Assembly: GCA_015067005.1 (NCBI GenBank)
Contig: SVNH01000015.1
Span: 23,068 to 87,067 of the forward strand
DNA: 64,000 nt
Source of the DNA: Ruminococcus flavefaciens
GTDB lineage: Bacteria > Bacillota > Clostridia > Oscillospirales > Ruminococcaceae
Direction: 5' to 3'
Each line of letters begins with the position of its first letter. Positions within the stretch are counted from its first letter, which is position 1. A model generated the notes under the pieces. It had not been told where the DNA came from, made no database searches, and saw only the letters and a list, made by a program, of their open reading frames with translations. Shown here one piece after another: positions 23,476 through 33,059 of the stretch. The position numbers were made by a program, and so were the translations under genes.

Positions 23476-24897
23476 TTATTTGTGGATTTTTTCGTCAAAT
23501 TTATTCTTGCTGCCTGCGCCGGAAACGTCCACAGGATAATTACCGGTGAAGCAGCCTTTGCAGTAGCCGAAGCGGTTATCAATAAGTTCACCGAGACACT
23601 CGACAGGCAGGTATGCAAGGCTGTCTGCGCCTATATATCGTGCGATCTCCTCAGTGTTACTGTATTTGCCTGCGATTAGGTTTTCCTCCGAATCAATGTC
23701 CGTACCAAAGTGGCAGGTGTGAAGGAACGGCGGCGATGAGATACGGACGTGTACCTCTTTAGCGCCTGCATCGCGCAGCAGTTTTACTATTCTCGCACTG
23801 GTCGTTCCGCGGACTATCGAATCGTCAATCATTATCACGCGCTTGCCCGCAACGCTCTCGCGGATAGCATTCAGCTTTATCTTTACCGCGTTCTCACGCT
23901 GATGCTGTTCAGGCTGAATGAAGCTGCGTCCGATGTACTTGTTCTTGATGAAGCCGATACCGTATGGGATACCGCTTTCGTTTGCGTATCCGAGAGCAGC
24001 ATCAAGTCCCGAATCCGGAACGCCAATGACTATATCAGCGTCTACGGGGCTGTGCTTTGCAAGAAGCTGCCCAGCCTTCAGACGTGCATGGTGAACCGAG
24101 ATACCCTCTATGACCGAATCCGGACGTGCAAAGTAGATATACTCGAAAATGCAGATATTACGCTTGCTTGTACAGTTGGTACGTATGGAATTAAGACCGT
24201 CTTTTCCGATGACTATTATCTCTCCAGCGTCAACATCGCGCAGGAACTCCGCACCCACTGTTTCGAGGGCACAGGACTCGGAAGCGATTACATAAGCGCC
24301 GTCTTGTGTTCTGCCGATGCACAGCGGACGGAAGCCATCCGGATCGCGGAAGGCTATAAGCTTTGTTGCTGTCATCAGTATGCAGGAGTATGCGCCTTTG
24401 ATATATGGCATTGCGCGTTCAACAGCCTGCTCGGTAGAGCTGCTTGTCAGACGTTCGCGGACTATGGAATAGGCTATCGCCTCCGTATCGGAAGTGCCGT
24501 GGAAGATCGCTCCCGACATCTCGAACGAACGGCGTAGTTCAGGCGCATTGACGAGATTGCCGTTGTGAACGAGAGCCATATTGCCCTTGATATGACGTAT
24601 AACAAGGGGCTGTATATTATTGTGGTTATGTCCGCCTGTGGTGGAGTAGCGGACGTGTCCCACAGCCATATTACCGCTGCCCAGCTTATCGAGTTCCTCT
24701 TTGCTGAACACCTCTGAGACAAGTCCGTCCGCACGTTTATGCCTGAAGATACCGTCATCGCAGACAGTTATGCCACAGCTCTCCTGACCTCTGTGCTGGA
24801 GCGCATAAAGTCCGAAATACACTGATGCTGCAACGTCTGAGGTCTTGTTTTCGTATATGCCGAAAACTCCGCATTCTTCGTGGATACTGTCAAACAT
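23476..24897 (-). CDS. purF: Amidophosphoribosyltransferase
   Basis: 473 aa, the first step of purine synthesis: PRPP plus glutamine to phosphoribosylamine. A short propeptide precedes the nucleophile Cys9 (EECGVFGIY); then LYALQHRGQESCGI, GHVRYSTTGG and VHNGNL of the glutamine amidotransferase domain, and the PRPP site VIMIDDSIVRGTTS. Cys residues near the end (YCKGCFTGNYP) fit the Fe-S form. It is usually found in pur operons; here it is inside the nitrogen operon, directly after the ANTAR gene with a 14-bp gap. Confidence 0.95.
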   Translation of the reverse strand: MFDSIHEECGVFGIYENKTSDVAASVYFGLYALQHRGQESCGITVCDDGIFRHKRADGLVSEVFSKEELDKLGSGNMAVGHVRYSTTGGHNHNNIQPLVIRHIKGNMALVHNGNLVNAPELRRSFEMSGAIFHGTSDTEAIAYSIVRERLTSSSTEQAVERAMPYIKGAYSCILMTATKLIAFRDPDGFRPLCIGRTQDGAYVIASESCALETVGAEFLRDVDAGEIIVIGKDGLNSIRTNCTSKRNICIFEYIYFARPDSVIEGISVHHARLKAGQLLAKHSPVDADIVIGVPDSGLDAALGYANESGIPYGIGFIKNKYIGRSFIQPEQHQRENAVKIKLNAIRESVAGKRVIMIDDSIVRGTTSARIVKLLRDAGAKEVHVRISSPPFLHTCHFGTDIDSEENLIAGKYSNTEEIARYIGADSLAYLPVECLGELIDNRFGYCKGCFTGNYPVDVSGAGSKNKFDEKIHK

Positions 24898-24911
24898 TTT
24901 CTACGCCTCTC

Positions 24912-25493
24912 TCATAAATATTGCTCGCTCAGCCTATCAATAATTGCCAGTGCCGCAATACTTTTCTTCTTGCGCTTGTTCATGGCATACTGTTCAAGAT
25001 AAGCGTGTGCTTCATCCTCGGTCATACCCTTGTACTCCATGAGCATGAATTTTGCCTTGTCAATTGCCTGTATCTCCTCGATCTTCTGTTCAAGCCGCCG
25101 GTTCTCATCGTAGAGTTTCAAGGAACGGTTCACAGCAATGTCGATCGTTTTGACCAGCTGATAGAGCAGAGTCCGGCTGAATGGCTTCCCGACGATGATG
25201 ATACCTGCCTTTTCGGCACGTCCTGCGATCTTTTCGGTCTGCTCCTCCTTTATCATGAAGATACAGTTTGCGGTAGTATTTTCGATGATGTATTCCGCGA
25301 GTTCAAAGCCTGATTCGTCCATAAGAGGAGAGTTTATCACAGCGAGTTCTAAGGTAGGATCTGCATCGAAAACGTTTTTTGCCTGATAGGCTGATTCAAC
25401 GAGCTTCGGAGTACATCTGAACGAATCGCGGAGGAAATTCACAAGAGCTTCAGCGGCATTTTTGTTACTTGAAACTACAAGAATTTTTTCCAA
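24912..25493 (-). CDS. ANTAR-domain antiterminator with degenerate receiver
   Basis: 193 aa. Residues 1-115 are a receiver-like domain (KILVVSSNKNAAEALVNFL; AVINSPLMDESGFELA; IVGKPFS). The acidic pair after strand 1 is replaced by SSN, and the phosphoacceptor Asp position is Asn54. Lys103 is kept. A coiled coil (about 122-142) leads to the ANTAR domain (about 140-193: AIDKAKFMLMEYKGMTEDEA...RLSEQYL), which binds paired hexaloop RNA hairpins and prevents termination. It sits 12 bp after the GS-like gene, recalling the glnA-nitR pair of Clostridium. Candidate targets are the leaders at 3301, 5863, 33100 and 32909. Confidence 0.9.
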   Translation of the reverse strand: MEKILVVSSNKNAAEALVNFLRDSFRCTPKLVESAYQAKNVFDADPTLELAVINSPLMDESGFELAEYIIENTTANCIFMIKEEQTEKIAGRAEKAGIIIVGKPFSRTLLYQLVKTIDIAVNRSLKLYDENRRLEQKIEEIQAIDKAKFMLMEYKGMTEDEAHAYLEQYAMNKRKKKSIAALAIIDRLSEQYL

Positions 25494-25505
25494 AGTTAAC
25501 CTCCG

Positions 25506-26783
25506 TCAGAGACTGTAAAAGTATTGTTTTTCCTCGAATGCTTCCTTGTCGTATGAAGAAGAGTACCTGCGCCACTCATCGCGGCTGTAATTCAGCAGGA
25601 CCTCAAGTATATTTGCAGGCACATATTTCTTTACGAAATCCGAGTTTTCAGTGCAGCTGACCGCTTCCTCAAGTGTAGACGGAAGGCGCTCTGAGCCGTT
25701 ATTTTTTTCAGGGAGCTGAAGCTTTTCCTCTATTCCGTCAAGTGCTGAGTATATCATAAGTCCGAGCACAAAATACGGATCGCATACGCAGTCTGCCGCA
25801 CGGAGTTCAACGCATGAGTTATCGCTTTCCGGATTCATACGGATAAGCTGAGAGCCCTCCGCGTCCGACCAGATAATGTCGCGCGGAGCGGTGAACTCAC
25901 CGAGCCTTTCATAAGAATTCACAGTTGAATTGGTGAACAGTGTGAACTCACGGATATGCTTCATTATTCCGGCTGCGGCATTTCTGAGGAGCTCGTTATC
26001 ATCGGACCTCGTTTCCTCAAGCATATCATTATCAAGGAAGATATTGAAGCTGATGTGCATACCGTTTCCGCAGTCGTTCCGGAGCGGCTTCGGCATGAAG
26101 CTTGCATGGACACCGTGAGTTTCAGCAACTGACTTAACTGCGGACTTGAAGCTGAGGAATGTATCAGCAGCTTTCAGTGCGGATGAAGCGTTGAAGTCTA
26201 TCTCGTGCTGACCGCAGCCGCTTTCATGACGTGATGATATAGGGTGTATACCCATCTGTTCGAGAGTGAGACATACATCGCGGCGGATATTTTCGCCTTT
26301 GTCGTCGGGGGCAACGTCACAGTATCCGGCATAATCATGAGGAGTTTTTGTAGGCAGACCGCTTTCATCCTTGTGGAAGAGAGTGAACTCACATGAAGTT
26401 CCGAAGCGGAAGCAGTATCCTGCTGCAACTGCTGTTTTCATTGCTTTTTTGAGGAAGTATCTGCCATCGCCTTCAAAGGGGGTTCCGTCAGCATAACGGA
26501 TATAGCAGAACATTCTGATAACTCTGCCCTGCTGAGGTCTCCACGGGAGAACGGTCATAGTCTGAGCATCGGGGAATAGGAAAAGGTCCTTTCCGTTTGC
26601 AGCCTCGAAGCCTGCAATTTTCTTTGCGGTGATGCGTACTCCGCGCTCAAATGTAACTGCGAGTTCCGATGAAAGAACAGATATATTTTTAAGTCTGCCC
26701 TTCATATCGCAGAATGTCAGCTTTACGAATTTAACGTCGTTTTCCTCGATATACTGCAATATCTCATTTTCTGAATATATCAT
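25506..26783 (-). CDS. Glutamine synthetase type I-like protein, possibly catalytically altered
   Basis: 425 aa. Overall GS I fold order is visible: FVKLTFCDMKGRLKN, DGRYFLKKAM, GTSCEFTLF, SRHESGCGQHEIDF, GNGMHISFN, NSYERLGEFTAPRDIIWS, LIRMNPESDNSCVELRAADCVCDPYF. Aligned by eye to GlnA, one metal Glu of GPEPEFF reads Ser (GTSCEF). The NRSASIR segment reads EGSQLIR, so the Arg that contacts the transferred phosphate appears lost; other metal Glu/His residues remain. It may be a sensor or a ligase with another substrate. The ATG at 26783 follows CGGAGG. It lies between gltD and the ANTAR gene. Confidence 0.7.
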   Translation of the reverse strand: MIYSENEILQYIEENDVKFVKLTFCDMKGRLKNISVLSSELAVTFERGVRITAKKIAGFEAANGKDLFLFPDAQTMTVLPWRPQQGRVIRMFCYIRYADGTPFEGDGRYFLKKAMKTAVAAGYCFRFGTSCEFTLFHKDESGLPTKTPHDYAGYCDVAPDDKGENIRRDVCLTLEQMGIHPISSRHESGCGQHEIDFNASSALKAADTFLSFKSAVKSVAETHGVHASFMPKPLRNDCGNGMHISFNIFLDNDMLEETRSDDNELLRNAAAGIMKHIREFTLFTNSTVNSYERLGEFTAPRDIIWSDAEGSQLIRMNPESDNSCVELRAADCVCDPYFVLGLMIYSALDGIEEKLQLPEKNNGSERLPSTLEEAVSCTENSDFVKKYVPANILEVLLNYSRDEWRRYSSSYDKEAFEEKQYFYSL

Positions 26784-26796
26784 TTTAGCCTCCGTA

Positions 26797-28281
26797 TCAT
26801 AAATTGGTATAGCCCATAAGGTATTCGTCGACTTCTGCTGCTGCATCGCGTCCTTCACGGATAGCGCGGACTACAAGCGACTGTCCGATATGCATATCAC
26901 CAGCGGTGAATACCTTTTCAATGTCTGTGGAATGTTTGCCGGGAGCTGTTTTAACATTAGTGCGCTGATCGAGCGATACGCCGAAAGCATCCGCGATATA
27001 CTGCTGACAGCCTAAGAAGCCTGCCGCAATAAGACACAACTCGCAGGGGAGGATCTCTTCACTGCCCTCGATTTCTTTCATAGTACGTCTGCCGGTTGCG
27101 GGATCTGTACCAAATTCGAGCTTTACTGTCTTTACAGCCGAAAGCTTTCCGTTTTCGTCTTTGATGAATTCCTTCACCGTTGTGCAGTAGATACGCGGAT
27201 CATTACCGAATACCGCAATAGCTTCCTCCTGACCGTAGTCTGTTTTGCACACGCGGGGGTATTGTGGGAACGGATTGTTTTCGGCTCTCTCATCGGGGAG
27301 TTTCGGCATCATTTCAAGCTGTATCACTGACTTGCAGCCGTGGCGTACAGACGTACCCACGCAGTCGTTACCGGTGTCACCGCCGCCGATGATAACAACG
27401 TTCTTATCCTTTGCGGAGATGTACTTTCCGTCTGTAAGGTCTGAATCGAGCAGACTTTTTGTAGTCGCTTTGAGGAAATCAACTGCGAAGTATATGCCCT
27501 CAGCATCGCGTCCCTCAGCCTTTATATCACGCGGATTTGAAGAACCGCAGGCAAGTACGACTGCATCGAAGCTGCTGAGTATTTCATCAGCTGAAACATT
27601 TTCGCCAACGTTGGAATTTGTTCTGAATTCAACGCCCTCAGCCTTCATAAGCTCCACGCGGCGCTCTATGATGTGCTTTTCCAGCTTCATATTCGGGATA
27701 CCGTACATCAGAAGTCCGCCGACACGGTCGGAACGCTCGAAAACTGTTACACTGTGTCCGCGCTTGTTGAGAGTGTCCGCAGCGGCAAGTCCGGAAGGAC
27801 CTGAGCCTATTACTGCTACACGCTTGCCGCTTCTTACAGCGGGTATCTGCGGCTGCATAAGACCGTTTGCAAAGCCGAATTCGATAATAGAGTTTTCGTT
27901 CTCTTTTGTAGTTACGGGTGAATCGTAAACTCCGCAGATACAAGCCTTTTCGCAGAGCGCCGGACATACCCTCGATGTGAATTCGGGGAAGTTATTGGTC
28001 AGCAGCAGACGGCTCAGCGCCTGCTCCTTCTGACCGTGGTAAAGCAGATCGTTCCACTCGGGAATGAGGTTGTTCAGCGGACATCCGGATACCATTCCGC
28101 AGAGCATTTTTCCGTTCTGGCAGAATGGAACGCCGCAGTCCATACAGCGTGAAGCCTGTTCACAGCGCTGCTCCTCACTGAGAGGCATATGGAACTCATT
28201 AAAGTCCTTTATACGTTCGAGCGGTTCCTTTGCCGCTGTTTCAGTTCTTGCATATTCAAGAAATCCTGTTGTTTTTCCCAT
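26797..28281 (-). CDS. gltD: Glutamate synthase small subunit
   Basis: 494 aa. N-terminal Cys-rich Fe-S region (CEQASRCMDCGVPFCQNG; CPLNN), then FAD-binding GSGPSGLAAADTLNKRGH and NAD(P)H-binding VVIIGGGDTGNDCVG, and the end motif VFTAGDMHIGQSLVVRAI. It passes electrons from NAD(P)H to GltB, which makes two glutamates from glutamine and 2-oxoglutarate. Three bases separate it from gltB. Confidence 0.95.
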   Translation of the reverse strand: MGKTTGFLEYARTETAAKEPLERIKDFNEFHMPLSEEQRCEQASRCMDCGVPFCQNGKMLCGMVSGCPLNNLIPEWNDLLYHGQKEQALSRLLLTNNFPEFTSRVCPALCEKACICGVYDSPVTTKENENSIIEFGFANGLMQPQIPAVRSGKRVAVIGSGPSGLAAADTLNKRGHSVTVFERSDRVGGLLMYGIPNMKLEKHIIERRVELMKAEGVEFRTNSNVGENVSADEILSSFDAVVLACGSSNPRDIKAEGRDAEGIYFAVDFLKATTKSLLDSDLTDGKYISAKDKNVVIIGGGDTGNDCVGTSVRHGCKSVIQLEMMPKLPDERAENNPFPQYPRVCKTDYGQEEAIAVFGNDPRIYCTTVKEFIKDENGKLSAVKTVKLEFGTDPATGRRTMKEIEGSEEILPCELCLIAAGFLGCQQYIADAFGVSLDQRTNVKTAPGKHSTDIEKVFTAGDMHIGQSLVVRAIREGRDAAAEVDEYLMGYTNL

Positions 28282-28284
28282 TGA

Positions 28285-31200
28285 TCACGCCTTCTTTCTG
28301 ACATACTCAAAGGCTTCTATTTCAGCCTGTTCACTGTTCATGCCCTTTAATTCAAATTCAAGTACAGCATTGCGGATCTTAGCATAATCATGAGGTATTA
28401 TCTTCTTGAAGCATGGCAGATAATTCTCAAAGTCTGCAAGAATCTTTTTTGCCTTCTCTGAACCGGTAGCAGCTTCGTGCTCTTCGATAATACTTTTCAG
28501 TTCTGCTATATCAGCCTTTTCGCTTACGCTTTCAAGCGATACGAGTTCTTTATTGAGACGGGTATACAGATCATGTTCATTGTCAAGAACATAAGCGATA
28601 CCGCCAGACATACCGGCAGCAAAATTCTTGCCTGTGTGTCCGAGGATAACAGCGCGTCCGCCAGTCATATATTCACAGCCGTGGTCGCCGACACCTTCAC
28701 AGACTGCCGTAGCACCTGAATTTCTTACGCAGAAGCGTTCACCGGCAACGCCGTTGATGAATGCCTTACCGGATGTTGCACCGTAGAGTGCAACGTTGCC
28801 CACGATGATATTCTCATCAGCCTTGAAAGTTGAAGTTCTGGGCGGATTCAGGATCAGCTTGCCGCCTGAAAGTCCCTTGCCAAAGTAATCGTTGCTGTCG
28901 CCAGTGAGTTCAAGCGTAAGTCCCTTTGGTATGAATGCTCCGAAGGACTGTCCGCCGCTGCCGTTGCATTTAACAGTAAATGTATCGTCAGCAAGCACAT
29001 TTTCACCGTGGGTACGTGTTATCTCAGCACCTGTAAGGGTTCCGACAGAGCGGTCAGTGTTCACAACATCAATGGAAATGCTCTTGGAAGTGCCGTTTTT
29101 CAGTGCAGCTCCCAGCTTCTTTATTATAACACGGCGGTCTATGGTCTTGTCAAGTTCAAAATCGTAAATATCATCAGGATCGAAGTGCTTTTTGCCGTCG
29201 GTAATGCTGTTTGCAAGGATATTTGCGAAATCTATGTTATTTTCAGCTGCGCTTGCCTTTGTTTTCAGAAGGTCTGTGCGTCCCACAAGCTCGTCTACTG
29301 TGCGGATGCCGAGCTTAGCCATGTACTCGCGGAGCTCCTGCGCGATGAAGTGCATGAAGTTAACGATGTACTCCGGCTTGCCGCGGAAACGCTTTCTGAG
29401 CTCGGGATTCTGTGTAGCTATACCCATAGGACAGGTATCGAGATTGCACACTCTCATCATTACACAGCCCATTGTTACCAGCGGAGCAGTTGCGAAGCCG
29501 AATTCCTCAGCACCGAGAAGTGCAGCAACCAGTACGTCACGACCTGTCATGAGCTTTCCGTCAGTTTCTATGCGTACACGGGAACGAAGTCTGTTGAGCA
29601 TAAGTGTCTGGTGAGCCTCGGCAAGTCCGAGTTCCCACGGAAGTCCGGCATTATATATGGAGCTCTTAGGAGCAGCACCTGTACCGCCGTCATAGCCGGA
29701 AATAAGTATTACCTGTGCGCCTGCTTTAGCAACACCTGCCGCAACAGTTCCGACACCTGCCTCTGATACGAGCTTTACTGAGATACGTGCCTTATCGTTG
29801 GCATTTTTGAGGTCGTAGATAAGCTGTGCTAGATCCTCGATAGAGTAGATGTCATGGTGAGGCGGAGGTGAGATAAGTCCAACGCCTGCGGTCGAGTGAC
29901 GAGTCTTTGCTATCCACGGATATACCTTGCCTGAGGGAAGGTGTCCGCCCTCACCGGGCTTAGCGCCCTGAGCCATTTTGATCTGGATCTCCTGAGCGGA
30001 AACGAGGTATTCTGATGTTACACCGAAACGTCCGGAAGCGACCTGCTTGATAGCAGAGCACTTATCCGATTTCAGACGTTCCGGACTTTCACCGCCCTCA
30101 CCGCTGTTGGACTTTCCGCCGATGCTGTTCATAGCCATTGCCATGCACTCGTGGGCTTCCTGTGAAATAGAGCCGTAAGACATTGCACCGGTCTTGAAGC
30201 GCTTGCAGATGCTCTCAACGGATTCTACCTCATCAATAGGTATACCGCCGTTTTCATCAAAATTGAAGTCGAGCAGACTGCGGAGTGTGACCTCGTTGTC
30301 CTCGCGTGTGAGCGCCTCAGAATACTTCTTGAATGTGTCGTAGCTGCCGGTCCAAGCTGCCTGCTGGAGCAGATGGATGGTCTCGGGAGTGTAAAGATGC
30401 TCGCTCTTTCCGCTGCGGAGCTTGTGGCTGCCTGCACTCTTGACCTCGCTGCTGACATGAAGTCCGAGCGGATCGTAAGCAGCAGTGTGGAGAGCCTCTG
30501 TGCGGCGGCTTATATCAGCGAGTCCGATACCGCCGATACGGCTGACAGTACCCGCAAAACAGCTGTTGATGAGTTCCTGTGAAATACCCACTGCCTCGAA
30601 CAGCTTGCTTCCCTGATAGGACTGAATGGTCGATATGCCCATTTTGGAAGCAATCTTTATAATGCCGTGGAGGATAGCACTGTTGTAGTCGTCCTCGGCA
30701 GCGTAGAAGTCCTTGTCGAGCGAGCCGTCCTCGATGAGTGAACGAATAGTTTCGTGTGCAAGGTAAGGATTGACAGCACACGCACCGTAGCCGAGAAGTG
30801 CTGCGAAATGATGTACCTCTCTCGGCTCTGCGGATTCAAGTATCATAGCAACAGCCGTGCGCTTTTTAGTAGAAACGAGGTGCTGCTGAAGTGCAGAAAC
30901 TGCAAGGAGGGAAGGAATCGGGCAGTGGTACTCATCCACACCGCGGTCGGAGAGGATAAGGATAGAAGCACCGTCATGGTAAGCCTTGTCAGCGTCAATG
31001 AAAAGGCGCTCGATAGCCTTGTCAAGAGATGTTCCGATGTAGTAGGTTATCGGGATGACTGCACTTTTCAGACCGTCTGCATGAAGATTCTTTATCTTGA
31101 GCATATCAGTCTCGGTCAGGATAGGGTTCTCGATCTTGAGAACGTGGCAGTTCTCAGGACGCTCCTCAAGGATATTTCCGTCCTTGCCGATGTAAACACT

Positions 31201-32820
31201 TGTGTCGGTAACGACTTCCTCGCGGATAGCGTCAAACGGAGGATTCGTGACCTGTGCAAAGAGCTGGCGGAAGTAGTTGAAGAGGGGAGGAGACTGCTTG
31301 TCAAGCGGCGGGAGCGGAATATCGCTGCCCATAGAAGCGATAGGCTCTGCGCCTTTTTCAGCCATTGGCAGAATAGATGTGCGGATGTCCTCATAGGAGT
31401 AGCCGAATGCTTTGTGAAGCTTTGAAAGCTCGTCCTTTGAGTAGGTCTGCACACCCTTGTTGGGAATATGCAGATCGTGGAGGCGTACGAGATTAGCATC
31501 CAGCCATTCACCGTATGGCTGACGGGAAGCGTACATTGACTTTACTTCATCATCCTCGATGATGCGTCCCTGTTTTGTGTCTGCAAGCAGCATTTTTCCG
31601 GGACGGAGACGGTCTTTTTTAACGATCTTTTCAGCAGGGATGTCGATACAGCCTGTTTCGGATGAAAGGATAAGGAAGCCGTCGTTTGTTATGCAGTATC
31701 TCGATGGGCGCAGACCGTTTCTGTCAAGGACTGCTCCCATGACATCACCGTCAGAGAAAAGTATTGATGCAGGACCGTCCCACGGCTCCATCATTGTTGC
31801 ATAATACTGGTAGAAATCGTACTTTGCCTTTGATATGGTCCTGTCGTTTTTCCACGGCTCGGGAATGGTTATCATGACTGCAAGCGGAAGCGGCATACCG
31901 GACATGACCATGAATTCGAGAGCATTGTCAAGTCTTGCTGAGTCAGAGCCGTTTACGTTTATTGCAGGGAGTATCCTGTGCATATCGGCACTGAGAGTGT
32001 CGCAGGTCATTGTTTCCTCTCGGGCAAGCATCTTGTCGGCGTTGCCTGTGATAGTATTTATCTCGCCGTTGTGTACTATGAAGCGGTTAGGATGAGCTTT
32101 CTGCCAGCTTGGATTAGTATTCGTGGAAAAACGAGAGTGTACCATTGCGATAGCAGATGTGAAGTCTTTGCACTGGAGGTCTGTATAGAATCTTCTTAAC
32201 TCGTCAACGAGGAACATTCCTTTGTATACGATAGTGCGGCTTGAAAGTGAGCATACATATGTATCCTCATTTGAGTGCTCGAATTCGCGTCTTGCAATGA
32301 AGAGCTTACGGTCGAAGTCAAGACCTTTATTGCAGCTGTCGGGACGCTTTACGAATGCCTGCATTATGCATGGCATACTGTCGAGTGCCTTATTACCGAG
32401 GATAGAGGGTGAAGTCGGAACTTCACGCCAGCATACGAACTCCATACCGTTATTGTCGATGATCTTTTCAAAAAGCTTTTTTGCGCGGTCGCGTCTGAGT
32501 TCGTTTTGTGGAAAGAAAAACATACCAACGCCGAAGTCACCGTTATTTCCGAGGTCAGCGCCCAGCTTCTTTGCTTCTTTTATAAAGAAGCTGTACGGCA
32601 TCTGTACAAGTATTCCTACACCGTCGCCAGTTTTGCCCTCAGCATCCTTACCGGCACGGTGCTCCAGTTTTTCAACGATAGTGAGAGCATTTTCCACAAC
32701 ATATCGTGACTGTTCGCCATTGATGTTCACTACTGCTCCGATACCGCAGTTATCATGTTCAAATCTCGGGCTGTAAAGTCCCTGCTGCTGGTAAGGGGCG
32801 TCTGTTCTGAAATTGTCCAT
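28285..32820 (-). CDS. gltB: Glutamate synthase large subunit
   Basis: 1511 aa. Class II amidotransferase with nucleophile Cys in FEHDNCGIGAVV (about residue 24), a central domain, FMN-binding domain (GGKSNSGEGGE, SGYDGGTGAAPKSS), the 3Fe-4S Cys set CNLDTCPMGIATQNPELR, and the C-terminal GXGXG beta-helix. I start it at the ATG at 32820; an in-frame extension to 32931 would run through the leader terminator and is not homologous. It heads the six-gene nitrogen operon. Its leader carries a hexaloop hairpin overlapping a strong terminator. Confidence 0.95.
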   Translation of the reverse strand: MDNFRTDAPYQQQGLYSPRFEHDNCGIGAVVNINGEQSRYVVENALTIVEKLEHRAGKDAEGKTGDGVGILVQMPYSFFIKEAKKLGADLGNNGDFGVGMFFFPQNELRRDRAKKLFEKIIDNNGMEFVCWREVPTSPSILGNKALDSMPCIMQAFVKRPDSCNKGLDFDRKLFIARREFEHSNEDTYVCSLSSRTIVYKGMFLVDELRRFYTDLQCKDFTSAIAMVHSRFSTNTNPSWQKAHPNRFIVHNGEINTITGNADKMLAREETMTCDTLSADMHRILPAINVNGSDSARLDNALEFMVMSGMPLPLAVMITIPEPWKNDRTISKAKYDFYQYYATMMEPWDGPASILFSDGDVMGAVLDRNGLRPSRYCITNDGFLILSSETGCIDIPAEKIVKKDRLRPGKMLLADTKQGRIIEDDEVKSMYASRQPYGEWLDANLVRLHDLHIPNKGVQTYSKDELSKLHKAFGYSYEDIRTSILPMAEKGAEPIASMGSDIPLPPLDKQSPPLFNYFRQLFAQVTNPPFDAIREEVVTDTSVYIGKDGNILEERPENCHVLKIENPILTETDMLKIKNLHADGLKSAVIPITYYIGTSLDKAIERLFIDADKAYHDGASILILSDRGVDEYHCPIPSLLAVSALQQHLVSTKKRTAVAMILESAEPREVHHFAALLGYGACAVNPYLAHETIRSLIEDGSLDKDFYAAEDDYNSAILHGIIKIASKMGISTIQSYQGSKLFEAVGISQELINSCFAGTVSRIGGIGLADISRRTEALHTAAYDPLGLHVSSEVKSAGSHKLRSGKSEHLYTPETIHLLQQAAWTGSYDTFKKYSEALTREDNEVTLRSLLDFNFDENGGIPIDEVESVESICKRFKTGAMSYGSISQEAHECMAMAMNSIGGKSNSGEGGESPERLKSDKCSAIKQVASGRFGVTSEYLVSAQEIQIKMAQGAKPGEGGHLPSGKVYPWIAKTRHSTAGVGLISPPPHHDIYSIEDLAQLIYDLKNANDKARISVKLVSEAGVGTVAAGVAKAGAQVILISGYDGGTGAAPKSSIYNAGLPWELGLAEAHQTLMLNRLRSRVRIETDGKLMTGRDVLVAALLGAEEFGFATAPLVTMGCVMMRVCNLDTCPMGIATQNPELRKRFRGKPEYIVNFMHFIAQELREYMAKLGIRTVDELVGRTDLLKTKASAAENNIDFANILANSITDGKKHFDPDDIYDFELDKTIDRRVIIKKLGAALKNGTSKSISIDVVNTDRSVGTLTGAEITRTHGENVLADDTFTVKCNGSGGQSFGAFIPKGLTLELTGDSNDYFGKGLSGGKLILNPPRTSTFKADENIIVGNVALYGATSGKAFINGVAGERFCVRNSGATAVCEGVGDHGCEYMTGGRAVILGHTGKNFAAGMSGGIAYVLDNEHDLYTRLNKELVSLESVSEKADIAELKSIIEEHEAATGSEKAKKILADFENYLPCFKKIIPHDYAKIRNAVLEFELKGMNSEQAEIEAFEYVRKKA

Positions 32821-32872
32821 ATCATTCACTTGCCTTTCAGGTAATGCTCGCCATTGAACAATACCGATGAAT

Positions 32873-32914
32873 AAAAAAAGACGCTCATACAGACAGTAAG
32901 CCTGTACGAACGTC
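32873..32914 (-). terminator. Leader terminator of the gltB operon
   Basis: GACGTTCGTACAG (32902-32914) pairs with CTGTATGAGCGTC (32880-32892): 13 bp with two G-U, then seven T on the minus strand. It lies 53 nt before the gltB start and must be bypassed for operon expression. Confidence 0.85.
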
Positions 32915-32920
32915 GTTGTT
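32909..32920 (-). promoter_or_regulatory. ANTAR-type hexaloop hairpin in the gltB leader
   Basis: AAC-AACGAC-GTT on the minus strand: loop has A1 and G4. The stem is only 3 bp. Its 3' half (loop GAC plus GTT) is the 5' end of the terminator arm, the same overlap seen in the amt and pyrG leaders, and it starts about 10 nt after the -10 box, also as in those leaders. Confidence 0.5.
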
Positions 32921-32929
32921 GCTAAACAC

Positions 32930-32958
32930 ATCTTATCACGTTAAAGCGGAAATGTCAA
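32930..32958 (-). promoter_or_regulatory. gltB operon promoter
   Basis: TTGACA (32953-32958), 17 bp, TAAGAT (32930-32935). About 100 bp separates it from the divergent pyrG promoter. Confidence 0.85.
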
Positions 32959-33059
32959 TAGGAAAATCAGGCATTTGGACGGTTTCGTGAAAAATATACA
33001 GTTATTACAGGCTAACACAAGTAGAAAAATATGCGATACGTCAAATTTGTAAAAAGCTA

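Noticed and set aside
24898..25505. Purine riboswitch or PurR box before purF
   Set aside because: purF follows the ANTAR gene after 14 bp and the GS-like gene closely precedes it; there is no room for a leader.
28285..32931. Longer gltB start at 32931
   Set aside because: The extra 37 residues are translated from the leader hairpin and terminator and lack homology; the ATG at 32820 fits the family start.
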